DNA of 64,000 nt. It comes from Halanaerobium saccharolyticum (GTDB lineage: Bacteria; Bacillota; Halanaerobiia; Halanaerobiales; Halanaerobiaceae). The stretch spans positions 1-64,000 of the forward strand of contig NZ_SNWX01000016.1 in the NCBI RefSeq assembly GCF_004362045.1. The letters are read 5' to 3'. Positions 16,872 through 25,180 of the stretch are shown one piece after another; within the stretch, counting starts at the first letter, position 1; every line of letters starts with the position of its first letter. Position numbers and translations under genes: made by a program. The notes below the pieces were generated by a model that did not search any database, had not been told where the DNA came from, and saw only the letters and a program-made list of their open reading frames with translations.

Positions 16872-17951
16872 TTAGGTTTTTTGGTTAATATTTTTAATAA
16901 GTTTAAATAATCTAATATTCTTGTAAATTTTTTCTCTGCCAAGTTTTTCAGAACTTAAAAATCCTGCTTTTTCTAAAGTAGAAAGGTAATTTGAAGCAGT
17001 TTTACGGGTTACTCCCAGCCCTTCCTGAATAAATGAAATCTTTGTGTAAAATTCTATAAATAATAGCTCTAAAAGCTCTCTTGAATAAATTTTAGGTGTT
17101 TCAGCTTTCATATCCTCAGCAGTTTTTTCAATTAAATTATTAATTCTTTTTAATAAATTTAAACTTGCCGCTGCTGTTTCTTCAATCCCTTTTAAAATAT
17201 AAATAATCCATTCATCCCAGCTCCCATTTTCTCTTACTTCTTGAAATAAGGAATAATATTTATTTTTGTTTTCAATAATATACTTGCTCAAATATAAAAT
17301 AGGACTGTTTAAAATATCTTTTAAAACTAAATATAAGATATTGATAATTCTACCGGTTCTGCCGTTTCCATCATAAAAGGGATGAATTGACTCGAATTGA
17401 TAATGAATAACTGCCATTTTAACCAGTGGATCAACACCATCCGTATCCTCATTAATATAATTTTCTAGATTATTGAGTAATTCTCTGATTCTTGTTTCCG
17501 AATCAGGGGGAGTATAGATAATTTCTCCACTCTGAGGGTTTTTGAGAACTGTTCCCGGAACTTTTCTGATACCAGCGTTATTATTTTCTATCATACTCTG
17601 TATTTCTATAATCAGATTAGTAGTTAACAATTTTCTTTCTTTTATTAGCTCAAATCCCTGCCAGAGAGCTCTTCTATAATTCACTACTTCTTTAGCAGCA
17701 GGATTATTATAATTTTTTTTGCTCATTGCTTTAAATAATTCATCATGGGTTGTAATTATATTTTCAATTTCAGAACTATCCTTGGCTTCATTTATTATCA
17801 CAGAATTTATTAAAATATTTTTATTGGGAATTGTTTCCGAAAAACCCTTCAATTCAGCTAAAGCTTTATGTGATTGGATTAATTGCTTTAAAATTTGACT
17901 CTTTTCGGGATTCAAGTCCGGAGGCAGCATTTTTAAATTATTCTCATCCAT
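16872..17951 (-). CDS. Fic-family protein (class II, self-inhibited) with C-terminal winged helix
   Basis: A 359-residue predicted AMP-transferring enzyme. The active-site motif HPFYDGNGRTGR is at about 190-201, with catalytic His and Arg intact. An N-terminal inhibitory helix is visible as S59-S60-E-I-E63-N64, matching the (S/T)xxxE(G/N) rule for class II Fic proteins. The C-terminal 60 residues (GLGVTRKTASNYLSTLEKAG) form a winged helix. ATG 17951 sits 9 bases from AAGGAG; an in-frame ATG three codons upstream is too close to that site. Three TATGGGTAA repeats lie upstream of its promoter and may be bound by its own winged helix. The target protein is unknown. Confidence 0.9.
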   Translation of the reverse strand: MDENNLKMLPPDLNPEKSQILKQLIQSHKALAELKGFSETIPNKNILINSVIINEAKDSSEIENIITTHDELFKAMSKKNYNNPAAKEVVNYRRALWQGFELIKERKLLTTNLIIEIQSMIENNNAGIRKVPGTVLKNPQSGEIIYTPPDSETRIRELLNNLENYINEDTDGVDPLVKMAVIHYQFESIHPFYDGNGRTGRIINILYLVLKDILNSPILYLSKYIIENKNKYYSLFQEVRENGSWDEWIIYILKGIEETAAASLNLLKRINNLIEKTAEDMKAETPKIYSRELLELLFIEFYTKISFIQEGLGVTRKTASNYLSTLEKAGFLSSEKLGREKIYKNIRLFKLIKNINQKT

Positions 17952-17972
17952 TTTCAACATCTCCTTAGCCTT

Positions 17973-18001
17973 ATTATACAGGTAAATGCTACTGATTACA
18001 A
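17973..18001 (-). promoter_or_regulatory. Promoter of the Fic gene
   Basis: On the minus strand: -35 TTGTAA (17996-18001), 17-bp spacer, -10 TATAAT (17973-17978). The TATGGGTAA repeat array begins 5 bases upstream of the -35. Confidence 0.75.
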
Positions 18002-18005
18002 TAAA

Positions 18006-18055
18006 ATATGGGTAAAAAAATAAAAATATTACCCATATATCAATAGTATGGGTAA
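18006..18055. promoter_or_regulatory. Three TATGGGTAA repeats upstream of the Fic promoter
   Basis: The nonamer occurs at 18007-18015 (plus), 18029-18037 (minus) and 18047-18055 (plus), with centres about 22 and 18 bp apart, roughly two helical turns. Alternating orientation suggests cooperative binding by a winged-helix dimer, possibly the Fic protein's own C-terminal domain. The binding protein is inferred, not shown. Confidence 0.6.
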
Positions 18056-18115
18056 TGATTACAGCTATTATAAATTAATTAATAACAAAGCTTTGGTTTG
18101 TGAAATTACATACTT

Positions 18116-18151
18116 GTACCAGGTACAAAAACACGTTTTTGTACCTGGTAC
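18116..18151. repeat. Dispersed palindromic repeat, copy A
   Basis: Perfect 17-bp arms, GTACCAGGTACAAAAAC and its complement, with a 2-base centre. It lies 7 bases after the stop of the zinc-alcohol dehydrogenase. It shares the ACCAGGTAC / GTACCTGGT core with copies at 35072-35106 and 48317-48348. No T tract follows, so it is not a standard terminator. Confidence 0.85.
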
Positions 18152-18158
18152 CTAAATG

Positions 18159-19166
18159 TTAAATATTAATTATTGTTTTTACTGTTTCATTATTTAAAGT
18201 ATAATCAAAGGCTTCCTGCACCTCAGATAAATCAAATTCTGCACTTATAAAGTCATCAGGATTTATAACTCCTTTTTTAATGTTATTTAATGCAGCCGGA
18301 AAAAAGCGGTTTGGAATAGCATGAGTTGCTCTAATCTGAAGTTTATTAAGATGAATCTTATTAAAATTGAGTTTTACATTTTCGCTGCCATCAAAACTAA
18401 AACCAATATAGGTCAGGATTCCACCAAAACGAAGTATGGAAACTGCATCTTTAATAGTATATGGTGGGGCTGTAATTAAAACTCTGTCAAGTTCTATGTT
18501 TCTTTCTTTAAAAAATTCAACTGTATCTTCCTTATCAACCTCTATTATTCCATCCACTCCAATTTTTCTACTCAGTTCAAGCCGCTTCTGGCTGTGGCTT
18601 CTACCGGAAAGATAAATTCTGTTTACTCCCATCTTGCGGGCATAAGCTGCAGCCATTAAACCGATCGGTCCTGGGCCAAAAATTGCAATTTCCTGTCCTG
18701 GTCTAACATCAGCTGTCTCAATCATTTCTAAGGCTACTGTAAATGGTTCCGCCAGAGCAGCAGCCTGAAAAGAAAGATCCTTAAATTTATAAAGGCTTCT
18801 GGCGGGGACTGCTACATATTCCTGAAAGCTTAACCTCTCTTCCATTAAGAGATTTCTAATATCTGAACAATATTCCGGCTCCCCATTTTTGCAAAATTTA
18901 CAGACCCCACAGTTTGTAGCATTATCGATTACAACCTTATCACCTTTTTCAAAATCATAATCCCTACTTTTACTTTCCACAACTTCTCCACTTAATTCAT
19001 GTCCTAAGTGGTGAGAAAAAGCATTCACTTTTGCAAATATATGCATGTCAGTACCGCAGATCCCACCTGCTTTTACTTTAACTAAGACCTCTCCAGTATT
19101 CAGTTCCGGTTTATCGATGTCTATTACCTGCAAATTTTTTAGGGATTTTAAGCGAGCAGCTTTCAT
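18159..19166 (-). CDS. Zinc-dependent medium-chain alcohol/polyol dehydrogenase
   Basis: A 335-residue MDR-family NAD(P)-dependent dehydrogenase. Catalytic zinc ligands are in GGICGTDMHIF and HHLGHELSGEV. The structural zinc lobe is CGVCKFCKNGEPEYC (four Cys). Rossmann motif FGPGPIGLMAA is at about residue 168. The sequence style is that of sorbitol, galactitol-phosphate or threonine dehydrogenases. Start ATG behind AAGGAGG. It sits just after the terminator of the pentose operon and may act on a polyol or keto-sugar of that pathway, but it appears to be transcribed separately. Confidence 0.85.
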   Translation of the reverse strand: MKAARLKSLKNLQVIDIDKPELNTGEVLVKVKAGGICGTDMHIFAKVNAFSHHLGHELSGEVVESKSRDYDFEKGDKVVIDNATNCGVCKFCKNGEPEYCSDIRNLLMEERLSFQEYVAVPARSLYKFKDLSFQAAALAEPFTVALEMIETADVRPGQEIAIFGPGPIGLMAAAYARKMGVNRIYLSGRSHSQKRLELSRKIGVDGIIEVDKEDTVEFFKERNIELDRVLITAPPYTIKDAVSILRFGGILTYIGFSFDGSENVKLNFNKIHLNKLQIRATHAIPNRFFPAALNNIKKGVINPDDFISAEFDLSEVQEAFDYTLNNETVKTIINI

Positions 19167-19246
19167 CTAATTAAACCTCCTTCGTTTAGTTTGAAAATGG
19201 CTTTCTAGTACCAGCAATATAATCTATATAATTCAGCTTGAAAAAT

Positions 19247-19281
19247 AACAATCCTGCCTATATTATTTAAGCAGGATTGTT
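19247..19281 (-). terminator. Terminator of the ribose-type sugar operon
   Basis: 11-bp arms AACAATCCTGC and GCAGGATTGTT, followed on the minus strand by ATTTTTC. It lies 70 bases beyond the stop of the transaldolase-like gene and ends the long operon that starts at 28499. Confidence 0.85.
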
Positions 19282-19351
19282 GAGATTGCAGATTCCTTGA
19301 TTATACAAGCTTTGCTGAAAATTACCACGATTAAATATTAAAATTTAAGTT

Positions 19352-20023
19352 CTACTTCAATTTTGAATCAAGTTTAAATTCTGCAAATGTATTTATCCAG
19401 TCATCTCTAAACATTTCTACTGCCTGATCAGTTAAAGGATGCTGATTAGCCTGAATCAGAATTCCCGGGCTCAGGGTCATTGCCCGGGCCCCCGTTCTAA
19501 TAAGTTCTTTAACCTGATTTGCATTTTTTATACTGGCTGAAATAATTTTAGCTGAAAATCCATTAAGTTCAACCATTTCCTGCATTTCTCTAACCATTTT
19601 GACTCCAGACTGTTCGATTCTATCAAGCCTGCTCACATAAGGCGCCAGATAGGAAGCACCTGCTTTAGCTGCACTAAAGGCCTGAGTAACAGTAAAAATT
19701 GCAGTTGCTGTAACTTTTATTTTGTCAGTATCAAGTTCTTTAATTGCAGCCAGTCCTGCCTGACTAACTGGAATCTTAACAACAATTTTTTCAGACAAAG
19801 AATGAAGTTTATGTGCTTCCTTAATTATTTCTTCCTTTTTTTCTGATAAAACCTGGACATGTAAGTGCTTATTAGTTAATTTTAATAACTCTTCTAAGAG
19901 AGGAAATAGTTCTTTTTTCTCAGCGGCCACAATTGATGGATTAACAGTGACACCATCAAGGGGAAGCCATTGATTTAATTCCTTAATTATTTTTACATTA
20001 GCACTGTCAACATAAAGCTCCAT
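19352..20023 (-). CDS. Fructose-6-phosphate aldolase / transaldolase-like protein
   Basis: A 223-residue small transaldolase (FSA/TalC type, much shorter than classical transaldolase). ELYVDSANVKII is the N-terminal Asp strand, DGVTVNPSIV the second, and IVVKIPVS carries the Schiff-base Lys. TATAIFTVTQAFSAAKAG and YLAPYVSRLDR complete the barrel. The family either transfers dihydroxyacetone or cleaves fructose 6-phosphate into dihydroxyacetone and glyceraldehyde 3-phosphate. It is the last gene of the pentose operon, 14 bases after rbsD. It could draw on fructose 6-phosphate made by the PHI encoded nearby. Confidence 0.88.
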   Translation of the reverse strand: MELYVDSANVKIIKELNQWLPLDGVTVNPSIVAAEKKELFPLLEELLKLTNKHLHVQVLSEKKEEIIKEAHKLHSLSEKIVVKIPVSQAGLAAIKELDTDKIKVTATAIFTVTQAFSAAKAGASYLAPYVSRLDRIEQSGVKMVREMQEMVELNGFSAKIISASIKNANQVKELIRTGARAMTLSPGILIQANQHPLTDQAVEMFRDDWINTFAEFKLDSKLK

Positions 20024-20037
20024 ATAATACCTCCTGG

Positions 20038-20544
20038 CTATTCTTCACTTTTATAAAACATATCTCTCTTACCTGTTTGCTCAATATCTTTAATTCTTTT
20101 TTTATAAAAATCTGGCATTTTTAAGCCTTCTTTTTCAAACCAGGCATAAGGATCAGTTCCTGCCTGCAGCACAATATTTCCCCAGGGATTGTAGTCACCG
20201 GTTCTGATTATTGCCCGCGCTTCATAGGCAATTTCATTTAAAATTCTCTCATGTGAAATTTCTTCAAAGTCAACCTCTGGAAAAATTTTTTCCAGTTCAG
20301 CATATAGAGGTTGATTATTCTCAGGCACCTCAAAAGCAAACATGACTTTTTCACTGATAAACTCTTCGTTAATTGTACTTAACACAGTCGGCAGATCAGG
20401 TATTCCTTTTTTTAAAGACAGATCAACACAATCTGCTTCTGCTGGAATCGGAAATCCTGCGTCACAGACTAACAAGTACTGGCCGTGCCCCATACTGGCA
20501 AGAATTCTACTGATTTCACGGTTTAAAATACCTTTACGTTTCAT
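20038..20544 (-). CDS. rbsD: RbsD-family sugar mutarotase (D-ribose pyranase-like)
   Basis: A 168-residue RbsD/FucU-fold protein that interconverts pyranose and furanose anomers before kinase action. SMGHGQYLLVCDAGFP holds the catalytic His and Asp region. ARAIIRTGDYNPWGNIVLQAG matches the C-terminal RTGExxPYxN strand, with Trp replacing the usual Tyr. It is about 30 residues longer than a typical RbsD because of a C-terminal tail (YAWFEKEGL, then basic residues). Start ATG behind AAAGGGG. The anomeric substrate could be ribose or another pentose. Confidence 0.87.
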   Translation of the reverse strand: MKRKGILNREISRILASMGHGQYLLVCDAGFPIPAEADCVDLSLKKGIPDLPTVLSTINEEFISEKVMFAFEVPENNQPLYAELEKIFPEVDFEEISHERILNEIAYEARAIIRTGDYNPWGNIVLQAGTDPYAWFEKEGLKMPDFYKKRIKDIEQTGKRDMFYKSEE

Positions 20545-20674
20545 AAAAATTCGACCCCTTTCCTTTAAATTATATTTTAGATATTAATGTTTATTAATAG
20601 TTATTACTGAACATTGAACTTATTAATAATAGGTCTAAATGATTAATTGCCTTTTAGTAAAAGTTGTTATAATT

Positions 20675-21637
20675 TTAAGGCTCCAAAACAGCATCTATTT
20701 TCTTTACTATCTCAGAATCAAGCTCCCAGTCAAATGCTCGTACATTTTCTCTGATTTCTTCCACATTTGTTGGGCCAGCAATAATAGTTGAAATCCCTTT
20801 TTTAGCAGCTGTCCAGTTTAAAACCAGCTGTACAGTTGATTTTCCCAATTCTTTTGCAATTTTACGCACTTCAGCAGCTTTTTTCAAATTACGCTGCAGC
20901 TTTTCGCCTCTAAGTTCGGGGTTAGCTGCCCTTACATCACCATTGTCAAGTTTTTCGATTTCAAAACTATCAGTTAGAAGCCCCTGACAGAGTGGGCTAT
21001 AAGGAATAACACCCAGGTTGTTTTCTGCTGCATAGGGAAGTATTTCAGCCTCTGTTCTATAATTTAAAGGTAGGTCATGGTAGTGATCAGAATTTCTATC
21101 AATCATATTATATAAAACCTGGTTACTGACAATCTCACCATATTTTTTGGCTTCATTAATTAAAAATACATTATAATTGCTGAGCCCGATATTACGAATC
21201 TTACCTTTTTCTTTTAGTTCATTTAAAGTTGTAATAGTCTCCTCTAAAGGAGTATTGGGATCAGGCCAGTGAAGCTGGTATAAATCCAGATATTCTACAC
21301 CAAGTCTACCTAATGTCAAATCAATTTCTTCCAAGATACTTTCTCGCGAAAGATTACGAGTTATGTTTTTAGAATCATCCCAGCGTAGACCGCATTTGCT
21401 GGCAATATAGATTTGATCTCTTTTTCCCTTTATTGCCTTTCCCAGAACTTTTTCTGCATGTCCAAAACCATAAACTGGAGCAACATCGAAAAAATTTATA
21501 CCTAAATCAATGGCCTCTCTAATTGTTTCAATTGAACTTTTATCATTTGCTTCCGTCCATTCATTTCCAACAGGCCAGCAGCCAAATCCCAGAACTGAGA
21601 CCTCCAAATCTGAACTCCCTAATTTTCTATAAAGCAA
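20675..21637 (-). CDS. Aldo/keto reductase (Tas/YajO-like)
   Basis: A 320-residue protein starting at TTG 21637, 6 bases after GGAGGG, giving MLYRKLGSSDLEVSVLGFG; an upstream ATG has no ribosome site. Catalytic residues: Asp in NFFDVAPVYG, Tyr in VAPVYGFGHAE, Lys in IASKCGLRW, His in YQLHWPDP. C-terminal AGPTNVEEIRENVRA is the cofactor phosphate loop. In the pentose operon it may reduce or oxidise a free sugar or an aldehyde released by an aldolase (for example acetaldehyde from DeoC). The role is inferred from context. Confidence 0.87.
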   Translation of the reverse strand: MLYRKLGSSDLEVSVLGFGCWPVGNEWTEANDKSSIETIREAIDLGINFFDVAPVYGFGHAEKVLGKAIKGKRDQIYIASKCGLRWDDSKNITRNLSRESILEEIDLTLGRLGVEYLDLYQLHWPDPNTPLEETITTLNELKEKGKIRNIGLSNYNVFLINEAKKYGEIVSNQVLYNMIDRNSDHYHDLPLNYRTEAEILPYAAENNLGVIPYSPLCQGLLTDSFEIEKLDNGDVRAANPELRGEKLQRNLKKAAEVRKIAKELGKSTVQLVLNWTAAKKGISTIIAGPTNVEEIRENVRAFDWELDSEIVKKIDAVLEP

Positions 21638-21700
21638 TTTAATCCCTCCAATTTTTCTAAATCTCAAACTAGATGCGCAACTACTTTTTAACTACTTAAT

Positions 21701-23227
21701 TTAGTCAATCTCTGATAGTCTGTCATAAATACCAGTCAGAGAAGAATAGGCATCTTTAAACACCGGATAAAGTTTACTGTATTTTTCAACATTTTCTGGA
21801 TCTGGAGTCTGTCTTTCAATAATTGGATTTAATTCTTCTGCAACCTCAACTCCAGAGAAAATCCCTACACCAACTCCTCCTGCTATTGCAGCACCTAAAG
21901 AAGTTGCTTCTTCCAAAATTTCTGGCATTAAAACTTCTTTGTTATAAACATCAGCCATTATTTTACGCCAGGTTTTGCCTTTTGCCCCTCCCCCAATTAC
22001 TCTGATTTTTGAGAAATCAATTTCATTTTCAAAGATTTCACTGATGATTTTAAGGTTAAAAGTAACCCCTTCAAGAACAGATCTGATTATATCTTTTCTT
22101 GTATGTCTTAAAGTAAGTCCAATAAAAGCTCCTTTTGCATTTGGATTCCAGTGGGGACTTCTCTCTCCCATCAGATAAGGTAAATATAATAGATTATTTG
22201 CACCAGGTTTTACAGCTTCTACAGAAAGATTCATTAACTCATAAACACTTAAATCTAAGTTTTGTGCTGCCTGCTGTTCTGCCTGGCATAAGGTGTTTTT
22301 TAGCCAGTTATAGGAAGCACCGGCTGTCTGCATAGTTCCACAGGGCATATACATCTCAGGATCCATATGGATCCAGTTAAATGTCTGCTGTTTTTGATCC
22401 AAAATTGGTTTTTTAGCAGCCAGTGCTATCCAGGAGGAGGATCCAATGTAATTATAGGCACTTCCCTCTCTAACAACTGCAGCTCCTACTCCAGCAGCAG
22501 CTCCATCTCCGGCTCCCAATACTACCGGAGTTCCAGCTTTAAGTCCTACTTCTTCTGCAATGTTTTTGTCTACTTTACCTATTACATCAAATGAAGATCT
22601 CACTTCCGGCAGTTTATCTTTATCAAGTCCAATTGCAGAAATAATTTCGGGAGACCAGCGTTTTTTATTAATATCATAAAGATTCATGCCTGAGGCATCA
22701 GAATAATCTGTTACAAATTCCCCTGTCAATCTATTAACTATATAATCTTTTGCATGAACAAATTTATATGTCTTTTCGTAAACTTCCGGCTGCTTATCCA
22801 TAATCCACATTATTTTTTCTACAGAATAAGCCGGACTAATTCGATGACCTGTTATTTGATAAACTTTATCTGCTCCAACTTTTTCTCTTAACTTTTGTGC
22901 CTGCTTGACACTTCTTTGATCTGCCCAGATAATCGAACGACGCAGAGGATTCCCATTTTTATCTAAAGGCAGACATCCCATCATCTGAGCACTAAAACTT
23001 ATAACAGCTATTTCTTCCTTTTTAATTCCACTTTCAGAAATTAACTTTTTTGTTGATTTACAGACTGCTTTCCACCAGTCGGCAGGGTCTTGTTCCGCCC
23101 AGTTTACATCTAAATAAAAGGTTTCATATTCAGATAAATGGCTGCCGATAAGCTTTCCTTCACTATTATATAAAGTTGCCTTATTTCCAGTTGTACCAAA
23201 ATCATGGGCTAAAATATATTTTCCCAT
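21701..23227 (-). CDS. FGGY-family pentulose kinase (xylulokinase/ribulokinase-like)
   Basis: A 508-residue sugar kinase. The ATPase-fold phosphate loop is ILAHDFGTTGNKA; FSAQMMGCLPLD and WADQRS form the sugar site; GAGDGAAAGVGA is the FGGY adenosine segment; RVIGGGAKGKTW is the C-terminal nucleotide motif. General similarity is to XylB. With an L-fucose/D-arabinose isomerase at 31457, a D-ribulose substrate giving ribulose 5-phosphate is a reasonable alternative to xylulose. Start ATG behind AGGAGG, within the pentose operon. Confidence 0.87.
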   Translation of the reverse strand: MGKYILAHDFGTTGNKATLYNSEGKLIGSHLSEYETFYLDVNWAEQDPADWWKAVCKSTKKLISESGIKKEEIAVISFSAQMMGCLPLDKNGNPLRRSIIWADQRSVKQAQKLREKVGADKVYQITGHRISPAYSVEKIMWIMDKQPEVYEKTYKFVHAKDYIVNRLTGEFVTDYSDASGMNLYDINKKRWSPEIISAIGLDKDKLPEVRSSFDVIGKVDKNIAEEVGLKAGTPVVLGAGDGAAAGVGAAVVREGSAYNYIGSSSWIALAAKKPILDQKQQTFNWIHMDPEMYMPCGTMQTAGASYNWLKNTLCQAEQQAAQNLDLSVYELMNLSVEAVKPGANNLLYLPYLMGERSPHWNPNAKGAFIGLTLRHTRKDIIRSVLEGVTFNLKIISEIFENEIDFSKIRVIGGGAKGKTWRKIMADVYNKEVLMPEILEEATSLGAAIAGGVGVGIFSGVEVAEELNPIIERQTPDPENVEKYSKLYPVFKDAYSSLTGIYDRLSEID

Positions 23228-23253
23228 CTGCCAGACCTCCTCTTGCTAACTTT

Positions 23254-24171
23254 TTAATCAATTTCTTTTTCAAATTCTTCTCTTGTGTAGAATGATTTTT
23301 GAGTTCCCGTACTTAGTGTTGAAAATGCTGCATATTTATTTGCTAATTTCATGGCCTTAATAATATCTCCAGATTCTGCATAAAAAGTTGCAAAACTACC
23401 GATAAAAGCATCCCCAGCCCCTGTTGTATCTTTAGGATCTACTTTAAAAGCAAAAATCAATTCTGTTTTTTCTTTAGAGACCAGTAGAGAACCCTTTTCA
23501 CCAAGGGTAACTATTATCTTCTTTAAATCTTTTGTTAGAAGTGACTGCGCAGCTTTTTTAATATTTTCTAAGCTGTCAACTGGCATCCCGCTAATTGTTT
23601 CCAGTTCCGTCTCATTTGGAACAAATATTGAAGCTTTTTTTACATAATTAAAATCAAGGTCTGCTGCTGGAGCCGGATTCAAAATAACTGGAATCTCATT
23701 TTCAGCTCCAAACTCAATAGCATAGTAAACTGTCTCCAGGGGAATCTCTAACTGTAAAAGAATAAAGTCACTGTTTAAAATCTTATCTTTTGCCTGATCA
23801 ATAGCTTCCGGTTTAAGATGGGCATTAGCACCTTTAACAATCAAAATTCTGTTGTTACCATCCTGATCAACAAAAATTGGAGCAACTCCACTGGTCGTAT
23901 TTTCGACAACTTTTACATATTCGGTGTCAATACCATGACTATCAAAGTTTTTAATTACTTCTCTACCAAACAAGCCATCTCCAACCCTGGAAACCATTAC
24001 TACCTCAGCTCCTGTCTTGCAGGCTGCCACTGCCTGATTGGCACCTTTACCACCAAAACCAAGATCAAAATCTGGAGCTTCAATAGTCTCTCCCGAACGA
24101 GGCATCCGATTGATATTTGTAATTAAATCCATCATATTGCTGCCGATAACTGTAATTTTTGGATTAGCCAA
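23254..24171 (-). CDS. rbsK: Ribokinase-type PfkB kinase
   Basis: A 305-residue kinase starting at TTG 24171, 6 bases from AGGAGGG; the longer frame would overlap rbsC. N-terminal ITVIGSNMMDLI, sugar-binding GFGGKGANQAVAA (the first PfkB signature), and DTTGAGDAFIGSF (the second, with the catalytic Asp). It phosphorylates ribose or, given deoC in the same operon, deoxyribose. The adjacency to rbsC, rbsA and rbsD supports ribose; the two substrates cannot be separated by eye. Confidence 0.9.
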   Translation of the reverse strand: MANPKITVIGSNMMDLITNINRMPRSGETIEAPDFDLGFGGKGANQAVAACKTGAEVVMVSRVGDGLFGREVIKNFDSHGIDTEYVKVVENTTSGVAPIFVDQDGNNRILIVKGANAHLKPEAIDQAKDKILNSDFILLQLEIPLETVYYAIEFGAENEIPVILNPAPAADLDFNYVKKASIFVPNETELETISGMPVDSLENIKKAAQSLLTKDLKKIIVTLGEKGSLLVSKEKTELIFAFKVDPKDTTGAGDAFIGSFATFYAESGDIIKAMKLANKYAAFSTLSTGTQKSFYTREEFEKEID

Positions 24172-24190
24172 ATTAATCCCTCCTGACTGA

Positions 24191-25156
24191 CTATTGTTTT
24201 TTACGGACCTGATCAAATAATACTGCCAGAACTATTAAAAGTCCTGTTGCCATTCTTAACCAGAAAGGGTCAACCCCCAGTAAGTTTCCGCCATTGCGAA
24301 GAGTGGACATAATCAAAGCACCAATAATAGTCCCTAAAACCGAACCTTCAGCACCTGATAAACTGGCTCCCCCAATTACAACAGAGGCAATAGCATCTAA
24401 CTCATACATATTTCCCGAAGTAGGAATCCCCGAAGAAAGTCGTGAAGTAAGCATAATCCCTGCTATCCCAGATAGAAAAGCATTTAACATATAAATAGCA
24501 TAATAGTTAACTCTCATATTAATTCCCGAGAGCCTTGCTACTTCATCACTACTGCCAATTGTATAGACATTTCGGCCAAAACGGGTTCTTGTTAAAACAA
24601 AAAATGCCAGGGCTACAACAATAATTAAAACAATGGTTAACATTGGGATTCCTAAAAATGTAATCTGAGCAAAACTAATAAACGCTCCCGGCAGTCCAGT
24701 TAAAATCTGGCCTCCACTTAAAAGCAGAGCAAGTCCACGTGCCATACTCATCATACCCAGAGTAGCAATAAAAGGAGGTACATTACCTTCGTAAATAAAC
24801 ATTCCCGTTACTGCCCCCAATAATAAAGTAACCAGGAGAGTAATTACAATCGCTAAAATAATCGGAACTCCATTAAGCAGTAACATACTTACAATAATAC
24901 CACTAACCCCTACAATTGAACCAACTGATAAATCAATACCTCCAGAAATGATTACAAAAGTCATACCAGTTGCTACAACTGCAATAACAGAAGTCTGTCT
25001 GACTAAGTTGAAAATATTGTTATAAGTTAAGAAATAGGGACTCAAAATTGATAATATTCCCCACATTGCAAATAGTACTAAAAACAGAGTGGCTTTTGAA
25101 ACATTATTTTTAAAATAATTCAATAATTTATTTTCCTGAATTGTTTGCTCTTCCAC
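24191..25156 (-). CDS. rbsC: Ribose-type ABC transporter permease (RbsC)
   Basis: A 321-residue inner-membrane protein with about eight to ten hydrophobic segments. The GGIDLSVGSIVGVSG, PPFIATLGMMSMARG and GRNVYTIGSSDEVARLSGI segments are hallmarks of the CUT2 permease family, as is AIASVVIGGASLSGAEGSV. It starts at GTG behind AAGGAAGG. It is coupled with rbsA upstream (24-base gap). Confidence 0.92.
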   Translation of the reverse strand: MEEQTIQENKLLNYFKNNVSKATLFLVLFAMWGILSILSPYFLTYNNIFNLVRQTSVIAVVATGMTFVIISGGIDLSVGSIVGVSGIIVSMLLLNGVPIILAIVITLLVTLLLGAVTGMFIYEGNVPPFIATLGMMSMARGLALLLSGGQILTGLPGAFISFAQITFLGIPMLTIVLIIVVALAFFVLTRTRFGRNVYTIGSSDEVARLSGINMRVNYYAIYMLNAFLSGIAGIMLTSRLSSGIPTSGNMYELDAIASVVIGGASLSGAEGSVLGTIIGALIMSTLRNGGNLLGVDPFWLRMATGLLIVLAVLFDQVRKKQ

Positions 25157-25180
25157 TTTAAAAACACCTTCCTTTATAAT

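Noticed and set aside
22135-22594. Several plus-strand open frames over the FGGY kinase, GH31 and SNF2 genes
   Set aside because: They are leucine/serine/phenylalanine-rich shadows of the minus-strand genes, without ribosome sites or recognisable domains.
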